From Alphaproteobacteria bacterium UBA6038 (GTDB lineage Bacteria; Pseudomonadota; Alphaproteobacteria; Micropepsales; Micropepsaceae): 18,130 bases of DNA. The stretch is from positions 1-18,130 of the forward strand of contig DIZC01000006.1 in assembly GCA_002429315.1 (NCBI GenBank), in the 5' to 3' direction. Below the pieces are notes generated by a model. It did not search any database and was not told the origin of the DNA. It saw only the letters and a list, made by a program, of their open reading frames with translations. Of the stretch, positions 14,786-18,130 are shown one piece after another. Each line of letters starts with the position of its first letter. The stretch's first letter is position 1. The position numbers and the translations under genes are program-made.

Positions 14786-15348
14786 AACCGACCGTCCTGT
14801 GCGCCGTCGTGCTGGCGCTGCTGTCGACGATGCCCGCATCCGCCGCGCAGCACTGGAAGGTGGATTACGCTCGCAGCAAACTCGGATTTACCGTCAGCTG
14901 GAGCAATCAGCCGTTCACCGCGGTATTCCGCTCGTGGAAAGCGGACATCGATTTCGATCCGGCCGACCTGGCGCACTCGCGGGCCAGCGTCACCGTCAAT
15001 CTGGCAAGCGAGACCTCCGACGACTCAGAGACCGACGATGGTATAAAGGGCGCGGATGGATTCCAGGTGTCGCAGTTCCCGACGGCGCTGTTCCGGGTTG
15101 CGAGTTTCACCCACGCTTTCGGAGACCGATATGTCGCGACCGGAACACTTTCCATCAAGGGTCTCTCGCGTCCGATTACCCTGCCCTTCACGTTGACGAT
15201 GTCCGGCGCGACGGCCCACGTCGTGGGGAAGGCGGTGGTATTGCGGACGGACTTCCACGTCGGCACCGGCGAATGGGCGAAAGCCGACCCGGTGGCGTAC
15301 GAAGTGACGGTAAACGTCGATCTGGTGGCGAGCAAAAGCGGCACCTGA
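14782..15348 (+). CDS. Periplasmic YceI-family lipid-binding protein
   Basis: This 188-residue protein has a clear signal peptide (MKPTVLCAVVLALLSTMPAS, cleavage near ASA-A at 21-22). The mature part is a YceI lipocalin-like beta-barrel: WKVDYARSKLGFTVSW at the start, then KADIDFDPADLAHSRASVTV, FRVASFTHAFGDRYVATGTL, KGLSRPITLPF and the end LRTDFHVGTGEWAK. Structures in the family (for example the Thermus TT1927b) bind a polyisoprenoid such as octaprenyl pyrophosphate or a quinone-like chain. The start ATG overlaps the cytochrome b561 stop and has GGAG at 14770-14773, so the two genes are translated from one message. Confidence 0.94.
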   Translation: MKPTVLCAVVLALLSTMPASAAQHWKVDYARSKLGFTVSWSNQPFTAVFRSWKADIDFDPADLAHSRASVTVNLASETSDDSETDDGIKGADGFQVSQFPTALFRVASFTHAFGDRYVATGTLSIKGLSRPITLPFTLTMSGATAHVVGKAVVLRTDFHVGTGEWAKADPVAYEVTVNVDLVASKSGT

Positions 15349-15373
15349 CGTTTCGCCAAGCCTGCGCTAGAAT
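15345..15373 (+). promoter_or_regulatory. Probable promoter giving leaderless Sua5 mRNA
   Basis: CTGACG (15345-15350, 4 of 6 to consensus), a 17-base spacer and TAGAAT (15368-15373, 5 of 6). The -35 element overlaps the YceI stop codon. Only 7 bases separate the -10 from the ATG at 15381, and there is no ribosome site between them, so transcription should start at or next to the A of the ATG. Confidence 0.5.
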
Positions 15374-15380
15374 TTCGCGC

Positions 15381-16349
15381 ATGGCTGCCGAGCTGTCCGG
15401 AGTGGTTCCCGCCGACGCGGCGCACATCGCGCGCGCCGCGGACATTCTGCGTTCAGGTGGGCTGGTCGCCTTCCCGACCGAAACTGTTTACGGCCTGGGC
15501 GCCGATGCCACTGACGATCGGGCCGTCGCGCGTATTTTCGAAGCCAAAGGGCGGCCCCGCTTCAATCCGCTGATCGTGCATGTGAAGGATTGGCGGGATG
15601 CGGAAGCCCTCGTCGCGTTCACGCCGGTCGCCGCGCGGCTTGCGGCCGCGTTCTGGCCGGGTGCGCTGACGCTGGTGCTGCCGCGCCAACCGGACTCCCC
15701 GCTGTCGCTGCTGGTCAGCGCCGGGCTGGATACAGTGGCGATACGCGTGCCGGCACATGCCATCGCCCAAGCCCTTCTGGCCGCGAGTGACATCCCCGTC
15801 GCGGCCCCCAGTGCAAATCGGTCCGGACACATCAGCTCGACGACCAGCGCCCATGTCGCGAAAGATCTGGCAGGCAAAGTGGAACTCGTGCTGGACGGTG
15901 GACCGACGCTGCACGGCGTTGAATCAACGGTCATTGGCTTTGAGAGCGAGCGCCCGGTGCTGCTCCGGCCCGGTGCCATCGCGCGGGCCGAGATCGAACG
16001 CGTGGCAGGGCCGCTCGCCGCGCCGCGAACCGGCCGCATTGCATCGCCGGGGCAGCTCGTGAGTCATTACGCTCCCCGCATGCCGCTTCGGATGAACGCG
16101 CACGCGAGCGAAGCGGAGGAAGCACTGCTTGCGTTTGGTCCGGAGCCGCCGCCAGGCGCGCGGGTCACGAGAAACCTCAGTTCATCGGGCAACTTGACCG
16201 AAGCGGCGGCCAATCTGTTCGCGATGCTGCGGGAATTGGATGCCAGTGGCGCCCGGCGCATCGCCGTGATGCCGATTCCCGAGCACGGGCTCGGCGAGGC
16301 CATCAATGACCGGCTACGGCGCGCCGCGGCCCCGCGCGAGGATCGATGA
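15381..16349 (+). CDS. L-threonylcarbamoyladenylate synthase, Sua5 type
   Basis: This 322-residue enzyme makes threonylcarbamoyl-AMP from threonine, bicarbonate and ATP, the first step of the tRNA modification t6A at position 37. The YrdC domain (about 10-205) shows PTETVYGLG (32-40), KGRPRFNPL (56-64), the nucleotide-site SANRSG (144-149) and STVIGF (182-187). A conserved linker SPGQLVSHYAP (222-232) leads to the Sua5 domain (235-320), which separates this from the shorter TsaC. The frame is open well upstream, but the ATG at 15381 begins where the family does. There is no ribosome site, yet a good promoter lies immediately before it, suggesting a leaderless message. Its stop overlaps the next start (ATGA). 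Confidence 0.95.
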   Translation: MAAELSGVVPADAAHIARAADILRSGGLVAFPTETVYGLGADATDDRAVARIFEAKGRPRFNPLIVHVKDWRDAEALVAFTPVAARLAAAFWPGALTLVLPRQPDSPLSLLVSAGLDTVAIRVPAHAIAQALLAASDIPVAAPSANRSGHISSTTSAHVAKDLAGKVELVLDGGPTLHGVESTVIGFESERPVLLRPGAIARAEIERVAGPLAAPRTGRIASPGQLVSHYAPRMPLRMNAHASEAEEALLAFGPEPPPGARVTRNLSSSGNLTEAAANLFAMLRELDASGARRIAVMPIPEHGLGEAINDRLRRAAAPREDR

Positions 16350-17758
16350 GCATCCATCCCGCCGTTCTCGCACGATTGAAAGAGGCCGTGGGACCACAAG
16401 GCTTCACTGAAGATCCGCACGAGATCGCGCCCCATCTTGTCGAGTGGCGCAGCAGATATCAGGGCCATTCTCCACTGATGCTGCGGCCGAAGACGACGCC
16501 GGAGGTCAGCCGCGTTCTCGTCATCTGCAACGAAACCTCCACGCCGATCGTGCCGCAGGGTGGCAACACGGGGCTTGTCGGTGGGCAAATTCCGCTCGGG
16601 GGGGAGGTCCTGCTTAGCCTCTCGCGCATGAATCGCATTCGCCGGATCGATCCCGAAGGTCTGTCCGCCATTGCCGAAGCCGGCGTGATTCTTGCCCAGT
16701 TGCAGAACGCAGCCGACGCTGCGGATCGTTATTTCCCGCTCAGCCTCGCATCGGACGGGAGCTGCACCAGCGGCGGCAATCTGTCGACCAATGCCGGGGG
16801 GGTGAGCGTACTACGCTACGGCAACATGCGCGATCTCGCGCTAGGCATCGAGGTGGTACTGGCGGACGGCACCGTGGTCGATCTCCTGCGCATCCTGCGC
16901 AAGGACAACACCGGGTACGACCTGAAGCAGCTGTTCATCGGCGCGGAGGGGACGCTGGGTGTGATTACCGCCGCGGCGCTGAAACTGTTTCCGAAACCCG
17001 CGGAACGGGTGTCCGCGCTTGCCGCCATTCCGGATGTAGCTTCCGCGGTCGGATTGCTCAATCGCCTGCAGAGCGCGACCGGCGGGCTGCTCTCGGCGTT
17101 CGAACTCATCCCACGCATCGCTCTGGAGATGGTGCTCGCGCACATTCCGCAGACGAGCGACCCGCTGGCCGCGCCGTCGCCCTGGTACGCCCTGGTCGAG
17201 GCGGAAAGCGGGGCGCGGTTTTCGCTCCGCGAAATCGTGGAACAGGCGCTGTTCAGTGCGATCGCGGACGGCATCGCGAGCGATGCTGCCGTCGCGGACA
17301 GCGAGGCGCAGCGCACCGCCTTGTGGCGGCTGCGCGAAAGCATCTCGGAGGCGCAGAAGCACGAAGGCGCCTCGATCAAGCACGACGTTGCCGTTCCTGT
17401 CGCCGCCATTCCCGAATTTCTCGCGCGCGGCATAGAAGCCGTTCAGCGAGTCGTTCCCGGCGCGCGTCCGGTGCCGTTCGGCCACCTTGGGGATGGCAAC
17501 ATCCATTTCAACTTCAGCGTTCCCAAGGGCGGTGACGATACGGCCTTCCTGGCGCGCTGGGAAGACGTGACCCGCGCCGTGCACGATCTCGTGCACGGCC
17601 TAGGCGGTTCGATCAGCGCGGAGCACGGCGTCGGCGTGATGAAGCGTGAGGAGATCGTGCGCTACAAGAGCGCGGCGGAGATCGAATTGATGCGCGCACT
17701 CAAGCGCACGCTCGATCCCAACAACATCCTCAACCCGGGAAAGCTCGTCGAGATCTGA
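16346..17758 (+). CDS. FAD-linked D-2-hydroxyacid dehydrogenase (VAO family)
   Basis: This 470-residue flavoprotein has the FAD-binding PCMH domain in the first half: PQGGNTGLVGGQIP (70-83), SDGSCTSGGNLSTNAGGVSV (136-155), and KDNTGYDLKQLFIGAEGTLG (186-205). The C-terminal FAD-oxidase domain shows FGHLGDGNIHFNF (378-390) and SAEHGVGVMKR (424-434), with His380, His387, Glu426 and His427 as likely metal or substrate residues. The final LKRTLDPNNILNPGKL is typical. Relatives oxidise D-2-hydroxyglutarate, D-lactate or glycolate and pass electrons to a flavoprotein or quinone; the exact substrate cannot be told here. Its start overlaps the Sua5 stop (ATGA), with GAGGA only 3 bases before the ATG, so coupling is likely. 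No Cys-rich iron-sulfur domain is fused. Confidence 0.93.
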   Translation: MSIHPAVLARLKEAVGPQGFTEDPHEIAPHLVEWRSRYQGHSPLMLRPKTTPEVSRVLVICNETSTPIVPQGGNTGLVGGQIPLGGEVLLSLSRMNRIRRIDPEGLSAIAEAGVILAQLQNAADAADRYFPLSLASDGSCTSGGNLSTNAGGVSVLRYGNMRDLALGIEVVLADGTVVDLLRILRKDNTGYDLKQLFIGAEGTLGVITAAALKLFPKPAERVSALAAIPDVASAVGLLNRLQSATGGLLSAFELIPRIALEMVLAHIPQTSDPLAAPSPWYALVEAESGARFSLREIVEQALFSAIADGIASDAAVADSEAQRTALWRLRESISEAQKHEGASIKHDVAVPVAAIPEFLARGIEAVQRVVPGARPVPFGHLGDGNIHFNFSVPKGGDDTAFLARWEDVTRAVHDLVHGLGGSISAEHGVGVMKREEIVRYKSAAEIELMRALKRTLDPNNILNPGKLVEI

Positions 17759-17795
17759 TCTAGAGTTGTTTTGGGATGAACGTGTTCACCTCGGT

Positions 17796-17880
17796 CGTCA
17801 TGGCCGCCCTTGTGGCGGCCACCCATGCACACAAGCGGCAGAGAGGTTCTTGGGTGGCCGGGACAAGCCCGGCCATGACG
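17796..17880. repeat. Nested palindromic REP-like element
   Basis: An 85-base intergenic element with several alternative stems. The outer arms CGTCATGGCCG (17796-17806) and CGGCCATGACG (17870-17880) are perfect. An inner pair GGCCACCCA (17817-17825) and TGGGTGGCC (17851-17859) is also perfect. Each half can fold alone: GGCCGCC/GGCGGCC (17802-17808 with 17814-17820) and GGCCGGG/CCCGGCC (17856-17862 with 17868-17874). The translated form VMAALVAATHA and WVAGTSPAMT is one I know from countless spurious ORFs in alphaproteobacterial genomes. It sits 38 bases beyond the FAD dehydrogenase and 36 bases before the convergent gene end. Confidence 0.8.
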
Positions 17881-17915
17881 GAATTTGCACTGATTCAGGC
17901 TAAACCGAAAGAGCT

Positions 17916-18130
17916 CTACGCGGCCTTCGGCAGCACCGGCTCCGGTTCCGACGCCACGGAAAGTGGAACCACGACAGCCGCGGGCCTCTCGTTGACATTG
18001 GACAGCGCGCTCATCGCCGCCGTCACCACGGTCGCCAGATAGGGCAGCGTCTGGATGGCCAGCATACAGATCCAGAGCACGGCGGCCGGATCGTCGACGC
18101 CGCGCGACGCAAGCGTGGCGAGCACGGCAA
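17916..18130 (-). CDS. C-terminal end of an unrecognised membrane protein (partial)
   Basis: The window cuts this gene at its right edge. About 70 residues are visible, ending in TAG at 17916. One membrane segment is clear (AAVLWICMLAIQTLPYLATV and on to about AAMSAL), preceded by LASRGVDDP. The tail is Pro/Val-rich and ends PEPVLPKAA. The frame continues past 18125 without a stop, so the GTG there is not necessarily the start. Multi-pass membrane families end in this way, but I cannot name one. Confidence 0.55.
   Translation of the reverse strand, partial: AVLATLASRGVDDPAAVLWICMLAIQTLPYLATVVTAAMSALSNVNERPAAVVVPLSVASEPEPVLPKAA

Noticed and set aside
14056..15348. A 430-codon open frame suggesting a cytochrome b561-YceI fusion
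   Set aside because: Its first 242 codons are out of frame with the real cytochrome b561 gene; YceI has its own ATG, ribosome site and signal peptide at 14782.
17776..18042. An 88-codon open frame on the plus strand at the right end
   Set aside because: Its first half is the palindromic repeat (WVAGTSPAMT signature) and its second half is opposite the minus-strand membrane protein, so it is not a gene.

Overview
The window looks like a chromosomal segment of a GC-rich alphaproteobacterium. The best evidence is the run SUV3-like helicase, S4-domain protein, seven-iron ferredoxin FdxA and CarD/CdnL-type regulator (2869-8169, + strand), a gene order typical of Alphaproteobacteria. Sua5 followed by a VAO-type FAD oxidase, the Hsp15-like S4 protein, and a REP-like palindrome whose spurious translation reads VAGTSPAMT all fit this. 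The genus cannot be fixed from sequence reading alone.

Layout. (a) 58-2811, minus strand: an exported protein of seven GloVer-type repeats lies downstream of a one-piece membrane protein with an N-terminal DNA-binding head and a C-terminal TPR half. (b) 2869-8218, plus strand: the conserved helicase/S4/fdxA/carD block, interrupted by a markedly AT-richer gene of unknown function (5541-6545) whose stop codon overlaps the GTG start of the S4 gene. Both fdxA and carD end in recognisable hairpin terminators, and carD has its own good sigma-70-like promoter and a leader of about 215 bases. (c) 8221-11728, minus strand: a two-gene unit encoding a large membrane-anchored di-haem c-type protein of the RoxA/MauG-like type and, one base downstream, a cytochrome P450. 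(d) 11845-14048: a secreted nuclease-fold protein with apparently lost catalytic residues, a divergent 74-residue His-rich membrane or secreted peptide with a perfect ribosome binding site, and a metallo-beta-lactamase-fold hydrolase. (e) 14186-17758, plus strand: cytochrome b561 and a YceI lipid-binding protein overlapping by ATGA, then Sua5 and an FAD-linked 2-hydroxyacid dehydrogenase overlapping by ATGA, with a probable leaderless promoter for Sua5. (f) 17759-18130: a nested palindromic repeat and the C-terminal end of an unrecognised membrane protein running off the right edge.

Functionally most of the window is housekeeping: RNA helicase, ribosome-associated S4 protein, FdxA, RNA-polymerase-binding CarD, and tRNA threonylcarbamoylation. 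The accessory interest lies in the RoxA-like/P450 pair, which suggests oxidation of an unsaturated lipid or isoprenoid in two compartments; in the low-GC insert within a housekeeping cluster; in the seven-repeat protein with its TPR regulator; and in the small His-rich peptide. I see no rRNA, tRNA, CRISPR array, transposase or integrase.
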